64,000 bases of DNA from Azoarcus sp031546845. GTDB lineage: Bacteria > Pseudomonadota > Gammaproteobacteria > Burkholderiales > Rhodocyclaceae. The notes under the pieces were generated by a model. The model saw only the letters and a program-made list of their open reading frames with translations, did no database searches and was not told the origin of the DNA. How positions within the stretch are numbered: the first letter of the stretch is position 1; every line of letters begins with the position of its first letter. The DNA is taken from assembly GCA_031546845.1 (NCBI GenBank), contig JAVBJT010000019.1, positions 43,957 through 107,956 on the forward strand, read 5' to 3'. This document shows positions 1 to 8,711 of this stretch, one piece after another. A program made the position numbers and the translations under genes.

Positions 1-1377
1 GAGGCGCGTTTGAAATTCAGGTGAGAGAGACATCGAATAGCCTCCATCGGCTAAGCCCAGGCAAGCCAGGGACACGGGCAGGGGGGGAAGGTGTTCGCAT
101 TTGCAATCGAAAGAGCGGGCTGTGTAGGTGAAAGTGACGGTCTTGTTTTTCGGCTGAGCGCCGAGCAGCAAGGGCTTGAAGCAGATGCCCGGCAATCCCT
201 CGCCGGGCTGCCGCTGGATCGGGACATACTTCGCGCGGATGCGCGTTGTGTCGGTGACGCTGGCCGCAGCCGGCGCGGGGATCGTGAAACCGACGGGGCC
301 GTGTGCGTAGGGCGTGCCGGTGCGGGCGTTGGGCAGTACGCCGGAGATGCCGCCTTCCACCGTCCAGGCATCGCCGCCGCCCGCAGCCGCGCCGACGTAG
401 TTGATGATGATGTTCTCGGTGGGGGCGTCGGGCTGCACCGTAACGCCGGTCAGCGCGGTAAGCTTTTCGGAGGCCACCTTGATCGTCGCCGGCAAGGCCT
501 GCGCGTCGGTGCGCAGCGGTATGTCGGTAACGGCCATGCCGCCTGCCGCCGTGTCGGCGGCAATCGCTCCGCGCACTTCGACAAGCGCCGAACGCGCGCG
601 GAGTGCGGTGAGAAAGTCATACACGGTAACGACGTCGGCGTAAGTCTCCGTCACCGTGCCATCGCTCACGACCAACGTATAGCCGCCGGATACCGCGAGC
701 ACGCGCGTATTCGCCGGGATATCCCAGGCCGGCGCGGGGTCGAGATGGAACACGAAAGCGCCGTCGCGCCAGGTCTTCCACGTGCGATGCACTTGCGGAA
801 AGCCCTCGAACTGCACGCGCAAGGCCGTCGGTGGAATGCCGGTACCGACGCCCGGCGGCTGCCCCCAATGCCACGCCGCGCCCTCGAGCTCGGCCCGGCC
901 TGCCGAGATCATTTCAAGTGTGGTGTAGGGCATCGGCGCGGTAGTGAGGTTGCGCGTTACCTCGATGCTCAATGCGTTACCAGCTTCGCCTGGCACCCGT
1001 GCCGCGAGCTGCGCCCCGAAAAAATCGAGTACGGCATGCTCTGCCGGGTGGCCGGCATCGGCCAGCGTAAAGGTCAGCGTTTCGGGCAGGGCGCCGATAT
1101 CGAGCGCGGTGATCGTCAATTGCCCATTGCCCACGCCATTGATAACCGGCGCACTCGCACGTAGCGATGTGCCGGCGCCGTCGATAATTTCCACCTCGAC
1201 CGTGCTGTCGGCTTCACCCGAAAACGGGCCGGCAAGCGTCATGCGGCCGCCGCCGATCCGGCGCTGCTCGAGCAGCCGAATGTCCGTGCTCGGGCGCTGC
1301 ACGCTGGCCGTGATCGCGGCGGTGGCGACGGCGTTGTCGTGATTGGCGAGGATGCGATTGACGGAGATGGATCGCAT
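1..1377 (-). CDS. Phage distal tail/virion protein, 3' end beyond window edge
   Basis: An open frame of 459 codons runs without a stop from an ATG at 1377 to the window edge, so the gene is longer than shown. The ATG follows the tape-measure stop codon after one base, which implies translational coupling. The protein starts MRSISVNRIL and looks like a beta-rich virion protein: there is no signal peptide, and it is rich in Thr, Val, Gly and Ala, with a Cys pair (DCKCEH) near residue 430. Genes just downstream of the tape measure in lambda-like phages usually encode tail-tip or baseplate parts, and that position is the only basis for the role. I do not recognise the family. Confidence 0.7.
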   Translation of the reverse strand, partial: MRSISVNRILANHDNAVATAAITASVQRPSTDIRLLEQRRIGGGRMTLAGPFSGEADSTVEVEIIDGAGTSLRASAPVINGVGNGQLTITALDIGALPETLTFTLADAGHPAEHAVLDFFGAQLAARVPGEAGNALSIEVTRNLTTAPMPYTTLEMISAGRAELEGAAWHWGQPPGVGTGIPPTALRVQFEGFPQVHRTWKTWRDGAFVFHLDPAPAWDIPANTRVLAVSGGYTLVVSDGTVTETYADVVTVYDFLTALRARSALVEVRGAIAADTAAGGMAVTDIPLRTDAQALPATIKVASEKLTALTGVTVQPDAPTENIIINYVGAAAGGGDAWTVEGGISGVLPNARTGTPYAHGPVGFTIPAPAAASVTDTTRIRAKYVPIQRQPGEGLPGICFKPLLLGAQPKNKTVTFTYTARSFDCKCEHLPPLPVSLACLGLADGGYSMSLSPEFQTRL

Positions 1378-1378
1378 A

Positions 1379-4300
1379 TCAGACTCCGCGCCGGGTGAGG
1401 TTTTGAATTGCGGGCATCAACGAGCGCGCGATCTGCTCGGCCTGCGCTTTGTTCGATAGATCGACGCCGGGCTGCAGGTTAATGACGACGGCCGGGCTAT
1501 TCCCCGGCGTTTGCGTGGGCGTTTCGCGCTCGCTCTCCTTTGCCTTTTCCGCCGCCTTGTCCTCGGCGTCTTTGCGCTTTGCTTCGACTGCCGCCGCGTC
1601 GCGCTGCTTTTTTTCCTCGACTTGGATTTGCTTGAGCAAGTCGATTTGCTTGTTGTACGCGGAAATTTCGGCATTGATGCGCGCCAGCTCGTCCTTGTCG
1701 CCGCGTATTTGCGCGCGCTCGCGGTCGATTTCCAGCCGTGCGATATTGCGGTCGATTTCCGTGCGCTCGCGGGCGGCCCGAGCGGCGGCGATCTCTTCCT
1801 CGGTGCCGTTGAGCTCGAGCAGGCGCAGTTCCAAATCTTCAACGCCTCGGGCGGCGCTGCTGCCCATGCTTGACTGTGAGCGGTCAAGTTGCTCCATCGT
1901 TCTGACATATTCGGCAGCGGCTTCGTCGAGCTGATTGATATGCAGTGCCCCGGCCTGGAAGGCTTTGTAAACGCTGTCGGTGGCTTCGCGGGCGTAGCGG
2001 CTGGCGGCGTCCTCGCCGCGCAGCCAGGCCTGTTCTATTGTTTCGCTGTTTCGCTCGGATGAATCGGCGACCAGGTTGCCGGCGTCATCCCAGGTCTTTT
2101 CAATGACGCTTTGTGCGTCGGCCGCCGCGTCGCCGATAAACGCGACTTTGTCGGCAGCGGCATCGGCGGCATCGCCGACGCCCTTGGTTGCGGCGGCGGC
2201 CTCTTTCATGCTGCGCACGATGGTTTTACCGGCGTTGTCGGCTTCGATTGAAACGCCGTTGATCGCCGCTTGCGCTTTGAGCGCATCAGTCGCAACGCCG
2301 TTGTTTGCCTCGATGGCAGCCTTGGCATAGACGATGAAGCTCTCTTGCAACTCGCGCGCGGAAGCTGTTCCGGAATCACGAATGGACTCGAACAGGTTGC
2401 GGGCGTTGTCGGCGGCGCGGCGCAGTTCGGCATCGGAAGTGACGCCGAGTTGCCGGAAGGCCTCGGCGGCTGACTGAATGCCGGGCGTTGCATCTTCGAT
2501 GCGCTGACGAGCCGCGGCCATCGCATCCCCGAGCCGGGCCACGCCGTCGGCGCTGAGCTTGCCGGATTCGGCGATGCCTTTCAGTTGCGTTTCGAGCGCG
2601 GCCAGCGCTTGTTGGCTGTCGGCCTTGCCGATCGCGGCGGTCAGCGCAGCCTCGATGGCACGCCCCGCCTGCTCACCTTCAATGCCCGCCGCTTCGAGCG
2701 ACGCGGCGATGTTGTCGACCGCGTCCATCGCCTCTTCGGCGGCGACACTGATTCGCCCTATCGCGGTTTCGGCGTTGATGCCGAGCTTGTCGAACGACGC
2801 GAGCAACACTTGCTCATTGATGCGTGCCAGTTGCTCGGCTTCGTCGGCCATTCCGCGCAGCCCCATTTCGGCCTGCATGGTGAATTCGCGCAGTTCGTTT
2901 GCGGTCATCGACGCAAAACGTTGACGTAGCGCCGCGTCGATCTGCTCGCCGGTCGCAAGCGCCGACTTTTCGAGCAGGCGCATGTCGGCGGCGTATTTGG
3001 CAATGCCATCCGAACTCGAAAAGTCAGCGGCGGCAGCAATCTTTTTGAGCGCGTCGGTGGTGCTTGTGCCCTCTTTCGCAGCCTTGATCATTTCCCGCTG
3101 GACTTCCTCGAGGGCGAATTTACCCTGCGCGAGCCCCTTCCATTCGAGCGCATCATCGGCGCGTTTCAGCGCTTCGAGCCGCGCATTGACGAGCTCGAGG
3201 GTGCGCTCGAAGTCTTCCGCCCCGATGCGACCTTCATGGAACGCTTTCGGCAACGCCTCGGCGAGTTTCTCCGCGCTGTCCTGCCCCATCCGGCCAATGC
3301 GCTCGGAAAAAGCCTTGTCGATCTCGTCGGCCGTCAGCTTGCCTTCATCGCGCAGCTCGTGGAGCTGGTCGATCAGCGCGGAAATGCCGGTTTCCGATGT
3401 GAGGTCCGCATTTTTGAGGGTTGCGCCCAGGTCTTTGAGGGCACCGGCGGACTCTTCCGCCGCACTCTTCGAGAAAAGCAGCTTGCCGGCGAGCTCGCCG
3501 ATAATCGAGATAGCCAGCGTCCAGCCGGTGAATTTGAGCACTGCGAACTTGCTCAAAAATCCGAACGCGGACTGAGCCGCGCCGCCGATCCCCGCGAACG
3601 CCGAAGCGCCCGATGCGGCAGCGGCATTTTGCGCGCGGATGGCGGCGGCGTTCGCGGTAATCCTCGGCGCCGCCGTTGCCGCTGCCGTGCCGTGCGCGCC
3701 TGTCGCCGTGGCCGCCGCGCCGATCGAGGTCGCAGCTCCAGCCGCCGCGGTACCCTGCGCTTGCGTTGCCTTTGCCCCCGCCGCCGCCGAAACCGCCTGC
3801 GCCTGCACTGCTTTCGTCGCCGCAAGCAGGCTTGTAACGTAGGCCTGGACAGCCATCGCGCCCTTGGCCGCGAAGCCGGCGAGCAGCACTTCGCCGGCTT
3901 TCATCGCGGCGTCGGCGATGTTATCGAGGTTGCTGCCTACGGCGTCGATCAACTCGACGATCCGCGACGTTGCGCCGGATGCGCGATTCGCTTCGCCGAT
4001 ATATGCGGACCAGTTGTTTTGCAGACGCGTGAGAGCGTCGGCGACGGTCGTGTTCATACCCTCGGCGGCGGCTTTGTTGGCCTCCACCGTCTGGCGCAGG
4101 CCTTCGTTAAGTTCGCTGACCGACAGCTTCCCGGTTACGCCCAGCTTGCGGATTTCTTCCCCGCTGCGCCCCGTGGCTTCCGAGATTGCATCGACGATAG
4201 AGGGCGTGGCGGCAAGAATGCTTTGCCATCCGTCGACCTCGATCTTTCCCGACTCTATTGATTTTGTATAAGCGCTGATCGCAGCCGACGCTTTGTCGGC

Positions 4301-5683
4301 TGACGCGGCATTGGTCGTCAGCAAATAGCTGTATGAGTCGGTGATATCGAGCGACTCGCTCATCGAGTAGCGCATTGCGCTCAAGGCATCCGCCGTGCGG
4401 ATGTAAAGCTCCTGAGCCTCGGCCAGCGGGCGGTACGTGAGGTTGGCGGTGTCGAGCAGGCGGCGCTGCACGACGTCATATCCCGCCGCGCTGTCGGTTG
4501 CCATCTCGATCCGATTCGCCATCTGCCCGTAAGCATCGGCTACCTGGATCGCATCTTTTGCAAAGCCCGTGATCTTGTTGACGGCAAAGATGCTGGCGAC
4601 CGCCTTGGCGACCGCCGTCAGCTTGGTTTCAAGCTCTTTCGAGGCATCCCCGAAGGCACCGACGACGCGTTGCGTGCCGGAGAGCTCGCCGCGCAGGCTT
4701 TCGATGCGTTGCTGTAGCGCGGCGGTGGCGCGGGCTGCATCTTCCGGTAACAGCTTTTGATCGCGCAGCCCGCGCATCGTCGCTTGCAGATGCTCGATCT
4801 CGGCGACGATTTCTTGCACGCCGCGGATGCCCATCTGTTTGAATGTCGCTTCCATCGCCGGGCCAAGCGCGGCGGATTCGCGGCGCATCTCTTCGACGAC
4901 GGTGACGTATTTTTCCGCCTGTTGCTGTGCCTCGAGCAGCTTAGCCTTGAGCTCGACTTGCTTTGCCGATAGCCCGGCGGTGTCGATGCCGGCGCCCTTG
5001 AGCGCGGATTGCGACGCGGTGAGCGCCCGATTCTGTTCGCCCATCTGCGCGGACAACTGTTTCGCACTGCCGACCGTGCGCTCGTATTCGCTCGCCAGCT
5101 CGCTTTGAGCCCGGCCGGCGGCGGTTTCGGCGGCAAGGGCGGCACGCTGGTCTTCGGCGAGGCTTTTGACGACTTTCCCGGCTTCGGCCGCTTCGGTTTT
5201 GAGTACGCTGAGCTGTGCTTGCGTCTCCGCGATCTTCGTGGCGTATTCGCCCGTAGCATCGCCGCTTTCTTTCGCGGCTGCGCGCAAGGTTTTTAGCTCT
5301 TCGGCCGCGCCCGCGACCGCGCCCTTGACCGCCTCGTATTGCTCGCGTGCCGCACTCAAGGCCTGCGCGGCTTTTCCCTGCGCGGCGGCGGTCGCGGCGC
5401 TTTCGGTGGCGGCCGCATCCAGGGCGGTCGCAAGCGTGTCGATCTTCGCGGCGGCGGCGTCGAGCGCTTCGCCGGTTGTCGTGACTTCGCGCTTGAGGCG
5501 GGCGAATTCCTCGACCGCCGACGCCTGATCGTTCAGCTCGCGTAATTCCGCCGCAAGCGCGTCGAATTCCGGCGCGGCATCGCCGGCCGTTTTTCCAAGA
5601 TCCTCGACCTTGTTCGCAAGCGCGTCGATCTTATCTTCGCCTTCGGTATCGGCAGAAAAGACCAAGGATGTTTTTAGTGACAT
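1379..5683 (-). CDS. Phage tail tape measure protein
   Basis: This 1434-residue protein sets tail length and acts as the scaffold inside the tail tube. Residues 1-350 are almost all heptad-like Ala/Glu/Lys coiled coil. Residues about 357-560 (from AVAKAVASIFAVNKITGF to LQNNWSAYIGE) match the N-terminal tape-measure domain of lambda-like and Mu-like phages. A hydrophobic stretch lies near residues 715-740, and the C-terminal third is again coiled coil. It is the longest phage gene in the window, as usual for a tape measure. The ribosome binding site is weak. Unlike lambda, no gpG/gpGT chaperone gene separates it from the tail tube gene, and the 102-bp gap holds only a hairpin. Confidence 0.93.
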   Translation of the reverse strand: MSLKTSLVFSADTEGEDKIDALANKVEDLGKTAGDAAPEFDALAAELRELNDQASAVEEFARLKREVTTTGEALDAAAAKIDTLATALDAAATESAATAAAQGKAAQALSAAREQYEAVKGAVAGAAEELKTLRAAAKESGDATGEYATKIAETQAQLSVLKTEAAEAGKVVKSLAEDQRAALAAETAAGRAQSELASEYERTVGSAKQLSAQMGEQNRALTASQSALKGAGIDTAGLSAKQVELKAKLLEAQQQAEKYVTVVEEMRRESAALGPAMEATFKQMGIRGVQEIVAEIEHLQATMRGLRDQKLLPEDAARATAALQQRIESLRGELSGTQRVVGAFGDASKELETKLTAVAKAVASIFAVNKITGFAKDAIQVADAYGQMANRIEMATDSAAGYDVVQRRLLDTANLTYRPLAEAQELYIRTADALSAMRYSMSESLDITDSYSYLLTTNAASADKASAAISAYTKSIESGKIEVDGWQSILAATPSIVDAISEATGRSGEEIRKLGVTGKLSVSELNEGLRQTVEANKAAAEGMNTTVADALTRLQNNWSAYIGEANRASGATSRIVELIDAVGSNLDNIADAAMKAGEVLLAGFAAKGAMAVQAYVTSLLAATKAVQAQAVSAAAGAKATQAQGTAAAGAATSIGAAATATGAHGTAAATAAPRITANAAAIRAQNAAAASGASAFAGIGGAAQSAFGFLSKFAVLKFTGWTLAISIIGELAGKLLFSKSAAEESAGALKDLGATLKNADLTSETGISALIDQLHELRDEGKLTADEIDKAFSERIGRMGQDSAEKLAEALPKAFHEGRIGAEDFERTLELVNARLEALKRADDALEWKGLAQGKFALEEVQREMIKAAKEGTSTTDALKKIAAAADFSSSDGIAKYAADMRLLEKSALATGEQIDAALRQRFASMTANELREFTMQAEMGLRGMADEAEQLARINEQVLLASFDKLGINAETAIGRISVAAEEAMDAVDNIAASLEAAGIEGEQAGRAIEAALTAAIGKADSQQALAALETQLKGIAESGKLSADGVARLGDAMAAARQRIEDATPGIQSAAEAFRQLGVTSDAELRRAADNARNLFESIRDSGTASARELQESFIVYAKAAIEANNGVATDALKAQAAINGVSIEADNAGKTIVRSMKEAAAATKGVGDAADAAADKVAFIGDAAADAQSVIEKTWDDAGNLVADSSERNSETIEQAWLRGEDAASRYAREATDSVYKAFQAGALHINQLDEAAAEYVRTMEQLDRSQSSMGSSAARGVEDLELRLLELNGTEEEIAAARAARERTEIDRNIARLEIDRERAQIRGDKDELARINAEISAYNKQIDLLKQIQVEEKKQRDAAAVEAKRKDAEDKAAEKAKESERETPTQTPGNSPAVVINLQPGVDLSNKAQAEQIARSLMPAIQNLTRRGV

Positions 5684-5750
5684 GGCTGTTAAATACCCGC
5701 TTGGGTCAGTGCATACGTCTGCACGGGGGATATCAGGATGGGTTTGTGCG

Positions 5751-5768
5751 GCGGGCGCTGGCGCCCGC
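5751..5768 (-). terminator. GC-rich hairpin between tail tube and tape measure genes
   Basis: GCGGGCGC and GCGCCCGC form a perfect 8-bp stem with a 2-nt loop in the 102-bp gap between the tail tube stop codon and the tape measure start. No T-run follows on the minus strand, so it is more likely an attenuator or RNA-stability element than a full terminator. It could lower tape-measure expression relative to the high-copy tube protein; that role is inference. Confidence 0.4.
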
Positions 5769-5785
5769 CCCTCTGTGCACGCAGG

Positions 5786-6574
5786 TCAGAGCAAACTCAC
5801 ACGCGCGAACCCGCTGTAATCGCCATCGGTCGCCAGTTCTGTCACGTAGAGCGCCTCGCCGCTGAGCGACAAAGCCGCCTCTTCGTCGCCGATCCAACTG
5901 AAATCGCCGTCAAGCGTCAGGCTCACGCGCGGAATAATCAGACGCGCCTTCTGCCCGTCGCCATTCACGCCATTGAAAATGACTCCGCGCTCCACGCCCG
6001 TGCGGCTGAACGCGGCGATATTCACGTAACCGCCATAGCTGTAATCAACTTTCAGCGGGGCGACGTGCCCCGGCGGCAGTTCGATCAATTTGATGCGCGC
6101 GTGGTCGGGATCCTCGATCACGTAATGTGTGCCCGCTACCAGCGTCACCGGCGTCGCACCCGCGCTATCAGTAATCACCACATCGCTCACCTTCGGATGG
6201 CGCAGCGTAAAGTAGTCGCCCACCACCAGCGGCGGCAGTACCTCACCCGTCACCGTGCCGGCGGTCACGGAAGCGGCCTCGCTGAAAAACGCCGCCGCCA
6301 GCGTGCGCCCGGAAAACTGGATCATGCTCAGCTTCACCGACAGCGACTTGCTCGTTGTGCGCTCTTTCAGCGTCAGCCGCTGGCCCGAGCAGGTTTCCTT
6401 GATCTGCTTTTTCTCGACCGCCAGCGAAGTCGTCAGCGACGACGTACCGCAGCCGATGCGGTACAGATCGACCAGGTAGCCCATATCGGGCGTGCCGTTT
6501 TCCGCATCGAAGCGGCCGATCTGGACCGGACCCTGGCCGTCCCAAATGATCGGCGTGGTGGGTGTCATTACCAT
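5786..6574 (-). CDS. Phage major tail (tube) protein
   Basis: This 262-residue, beta-strand-rich protein directly precedes the tape measure gene, the place of the tail tube protein in siphophages. It opens MVMTPTTPIIWDGQGPVQIG and has no signal peptide or membrane segment. Residues about 100-190 (VGDYFTLRHP to YVNIAAFSRT) have the alternating pattern typical of tube domains. The start at 6574 is supported by AGGAG seven bases upstream; a second in-frame ATG two codons later is less well placed. The family call rests on position, length and general composition, not on a diagnostic motif. Confidence 0.75.
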   Translation of the reverse strand: MVMTPTTPIIWDGQGPVQIGRFDAENGTPDMGYLVDLYRIGCGTSSLTTSLAVEKKQIKETCSGQRLTLKERTTSKSLSVKLSMIQFSGRTLAAAFFSEAASVTAGTVTGEVLPPLVVGDYFTLRHPKVSDVVITDSAGATPVTLVAGTHYVIEDPDHARIKLIELPPGHVAPLKVDYSYGGYVNIAAFSRTGVERGVIFNGVNGDGQKARLIIPRVSLTLDGDFSWIGDEEAALSLSGEALYVTELATDGDYSGFARVSLL

Positions 6575-6578
6575 TGAA

Positions 6579-6758
6579 TTACTCCTTTGCTTTTACAGTG
6601 GGTTTGGCGATCGCCTCGGCCAGCGGCTCGGGCGCCGCCTCCGCGACACCGATCGCAATCAGCCATTCGGCCTGGTCCGGCCGCAGGCCGGAAAGCGTTG
6701 CGCCAGGCGGATACGTGCGCCCCGCATGGGCATGCGGTTTCTTCAGTTTGATAAGCAT
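6579..6758 (-). CDS. Small phage protein, DUF7210-like
   Basis: This 59-residue protein starts MLIKLKKPHAHAGRTYPPGA and includes a segment (SGLRPDQAEWLIAIGVAE) typical of short lambda-like phage proteins annotated as DUF7210. The start at 6758 was chosen because AGGAG lies six bases upstream; an upstream in-frame extension only overlaps the previous gene. It ends four bases before the tail tube start and overlaps the DUF1353 gene by 16 bases, so it sits in the same late operon. Its function is unknown; its place suggests a role in tail assembly or completion. Confidence 0.7.
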   Translation of the reverse strand: MLIKLKKPHAHAGRTYPPGATLSGLRPDQAEWLIAIGVAEAAPEPLAEAIAKPTVKAKE

Positions 6759-7192
6759 GTTGCGATCTCCTTTTGGGGTGTCAGAGAGCCAAGGCCGTTG
6801 CCGGCCAGAAAAGCGCGGGGATCCGCCGCCAGGGCGCGGGCGTTCTTCCGCCACGGCAGCCAGCCGCCGGCCCGCACGGCGAGATACATCGCCCAGCGCT
6901 GCGACCAGCGCACGCCGCAATCGGCCATCGCCTGCAAAAAAATCCGGTCGGCTTTCGCGCGGGAATACGGCTGTGTCACAAACAGAAAGTCATGCACGAT
7001 GGCGGCCGGGCGGTGGTCCCCATTGACCGGAATCAGTGCGTGAAACACTTGCGGGATCGACGCCAGATCGGTCATGAACCCTTTCGGCACGACGATGCGC
7101 GCTCCGCACGACGCCTCATAAACAAGCCGTTTGAGTACGCGCCAGCGGCCGCAGGGGGCGACTTCGAGACGGGCGGGGGTCAGAAACGGCAT
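6743..7192 (-). CDS. DUF1353 family phage protein
   Basis: This 149-residue protein carries the DUF1353 signature: a Thr-Asp-Leu-Ala-Ser-Ile-Pro motif (FMTDLASIPQVF, about residues 39-50) followed by AAIVHDFLF, with conserved His-Asp. Family members occur in late regions of tailed phages, often near lysis or tail genes; their activity is not established, although the conserved Asp/His residues suggest a metal site. It begins two bases after the endolysin stop codon, with GAGGG upstream, and overlaps the next small gene. Confidence 0.8.
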   Translation of the reverse strand: MPFLTPARLEVAPCGRWRVLKRLVYEASCGARIVVPKGFMTDLASIPQVFHALIPVNGDHRPAAIVHDFLFVTQPYSRAKADRIFLQAMADCGVRWSQRWAMYLAVRAGGWLPWRKNARALAADPRAFLAGNGLGSLTPQKEIATCLSN

Positions 7193-7193
7193 G

Positions 7194-7673
7194 TCAGCCC
7201 TCGGTCAGATTGGAAGCAATGCGCCGCGCCCAGCCGCGGCCGAAATCCGGCCACGTTTCCAGGCCCGCCAGGAAACGCAGGCGCAGGCCGGCAAAGCGCC
7301 GGGCAAGCTGTTGCGGATCGGCCTGGCGCACAGCGTTAAGCGTCATGGGGCCAATCGAGCCGTCGGACTGCACCCCCGCCGCGCTCTGCAACCACCGCAC
7401 CGCCTGCCGCACGCCGGAGTTCACCGCCGCATCGAATACCTCAAAGCGCAGCGCATCCGGCAAGCGCTCGGCCTGCACCGCATCCCAATACGCCGCGCGG
7501 TAAATCCGCTCCGCCACCGCCTTCGGCATGTCGCGCATATCGCCGGCATAACCGTGCGCGCGCGCCACCGACTCGGTAACGCCCCACGCGGTCTTGCCGC
7601 CAGGGTCGCGCGGGTGGTCGGCGTAGCCGCCTTCGTGCCTTAGCAGCCGCTCAAACGCAAAATTGAAATTCAC
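7194..7673 (-). CDS. Phage endolysin, GH108-type N-acetylmuramidase
   Basis: The 159-residue protein begins with the family motif LLRHEGGYADHPRDPGGKTA, in which the Glu of HEGGY (residue 14) is the expected catalytic acid. A C-terminal PG-binding_3-like segment follows (QSDGSIGPMTLNAV). It cleaves the MurNAc-GlcNAc bond at the end of lytic growth. There is no signal peptide, so release through the holin encoded just upstream (4-bp overlap) is likely. The length matches family members of about 160-180 residues. The lysis pair sits inside the head-tail operon instead of after it. Confidence 0.92.
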   Translation of the reverse strand: MNFNFAFERLLRHEGGYADHPRDPGGKTAWGVTESVARAHGYAGDMRDMPKAVAERIYRAAYWDAVQAERLPDALRFEVFDAAVNSGVRQAVRWLQSAAGVQSDGSIGPMTLNAVRQADPQQLARRFAGLRLRFLAGLETWPDFGRGWARRIASNLTEG

Positions 7674-7984
7674 TGATTGCCCTCCGTTTTATCGATGCGG
7701 CGCTGCACCAGATACCGCGCCCATACGCGCACCTGGTCGGCGCCAAGCAAGCCGATCGCCCCGCCGAAAAAAGTGGAATAACCCGGCGACAAGCCGAAAT
7801 CCTCGGCAGCGGACGCCACGCACAGCGCAATCGCGCCACATAGCGCGGACTCAAGCAGGCGGCGCATCAAGCGCGGCTCGCGGGCGTCGTACATCACGCG
7901 GATCAACGCGATGAGCGCCCCCACAATCGCCGCCCTTGCCGGGCCGGGAAGCGAGCCGAGCAGGTCGGGAATCTTGTCAGGCAT
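7670..7984 (-). CDS. Phage holin, lambda-family type
   Basis: This 104-residue membrane protein has three hydrophobic segments, at about residues 16-32 (ARAAIVGALIALIRVMY), 46-60 (ALCGAIALCVASAAE) and 66-85 (GYSTFFGGAIGLLGADQVRV). The last segment carries the G-A-I-G-x-L-G-x-D pattern of the lambda holin family in Proteobacteria. It would form inner-membrane lesions that free the endolysin. Its stop codon overlaps the endolysin start (ATGA), and its start overlaps the preceding tail-terminator gene by eight bases. Confidence 0.85.
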   Translation of the reverse strand: MPDKIPDLLGSLPGPARAAIVGALIALIRVMYDAREPRLMRRLLESALCGAIALCVASAAEDFGLSPGYSTFFGGAIGLLGADQVRVWARYLVQRRIDKTEGNQ

Positions 7985-8396
7985 CGCGCACCCCCTCGAA
8001 ACGCGCCGAGCTCTTGAACATCAGCGCATAGGCGATCTGCCCTTGCTCGGCGAACTCCGGCGGACGAACGCCCTCGATACGCAAGGGTTTCCACTTGCGG
8101 CCCTGGACCTCACCCGGCCGCCAGTTGTGCAGTGTCTTGATGACTGCGGCGAAGGCCGCATCCAAGTCGCCCATCGCGTGCTCGCCGTATTGCACGATGA
8201 GATAGACGCTCCACACGACAACGATGCCGACCGAGGCGGGGCAGGCGTCTAGCACCGAGTCGGCGCCGCCACAATGAACCTCGACTGCTGGCGTGGGCAG
8301 GCGTGAGGCCTCCCGCGCGCTGCCGCGCACATGCCACCCGGTGAGCGCTGGAACGGCCTTTAACCGCTCGATGATTGGAGACTCAAGCGCGAACAC
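7977..8396 (-). CDS. Phage tail terminator-like protein (Gp37 type)
   Basis: The 139-residue product (VFALESPIIERLKAVPAL at the N-terminus) resembles the tail terminator/Gp37 family: an N-terminal helix that starts ESPIIERL, a central strand pair with VVVWSVYLIVQYGE, and a helix ending in FAAVIKTLHNW. Tail terminators cap the tube and dock it to the head. A GTG start at 8396 was chosen because GGGAGG precedes it by five bases; the longer upstream frame is only the antisense-like shadow of the neighbouring gene. It overlaps the head-tail joining gene by 14 bases. Confidence 0.65.
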   Translation of the reverse strand: MFALESPIIERLKAVPALTGWHVRGSAREASRLPTPAVEVHCGGADSVLDACPASVGIVVVWSVYLIVQYGEHAMGDLDAAFAAVIKTLHNWRPGEVQGRKWKPLRIEGVRPPEFAEQGQIAYALMFKSSARFEGVRDA

Positions 8397-8709
8397 AGCG
8401 ATCCTCCCGCAGCCGTACAGTGAATTCGGTCCCTGCGCCGATTGGCGCGGGATCCTCCGCAACGCGGTAATGCCCGCCACGAATAACCAACAGATCGCCA
8501 ACCTGGAGCAGCGCGGCGCGGGCCGCGTAACGCAATTCGTAGTCGCCGACAAAAGACGGCGGGGCCAACGGATCGACCCCCGCCACCGTAAAAAACGCCG
8601 CGAACGGCTCCCCGGCAAGCGGCGTGACGACGACATTGGCCAACATGCCGACGGTCACATCCGTCAGCATTTGCTCAATGTCGGCGAAAGGCGCGGCCGG
8701 GGTCGCCAC
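8383..8709 (-). CDS. Head-tail joining protein, lambda gpFII-like
   Basis: This 108-residue protein has the length and place of lambda FII, directly after the major capsid gene, and contains FADIEQMLTDVTVGMLANVV, close to the usual start of such connectors. It is beta-rich and would fill the neck between portal and tail. The start is GTG at 8709, two bases after the capsid stop codon; an ATG at the Met of EQMLTD would shorten it by 13 residues and cannot be excluded. Confidence 0.6.
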   Translation of the reverse strand: MATPAAPFADIEQMLTDVTVGMLANVVVTPLAGEPFAAFFTVAGVDPLAPPSFVGDYELRYAARAALLQVGDLLVIRGGHYRVAEDPAPIGAGTEFTVRLREDRCVRA

Positions 8710-8711
8710 GA

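Noticed and set aside
91..1164. Long plus-strand frame of 357 codons at the left edge
   Set aside because: It is antisense to the unbroken minus-strand virion gene that is coupled to the tape measure stop codon, and its Arg/Gly/His-rich composition is that of a GC-rich shadow frame.
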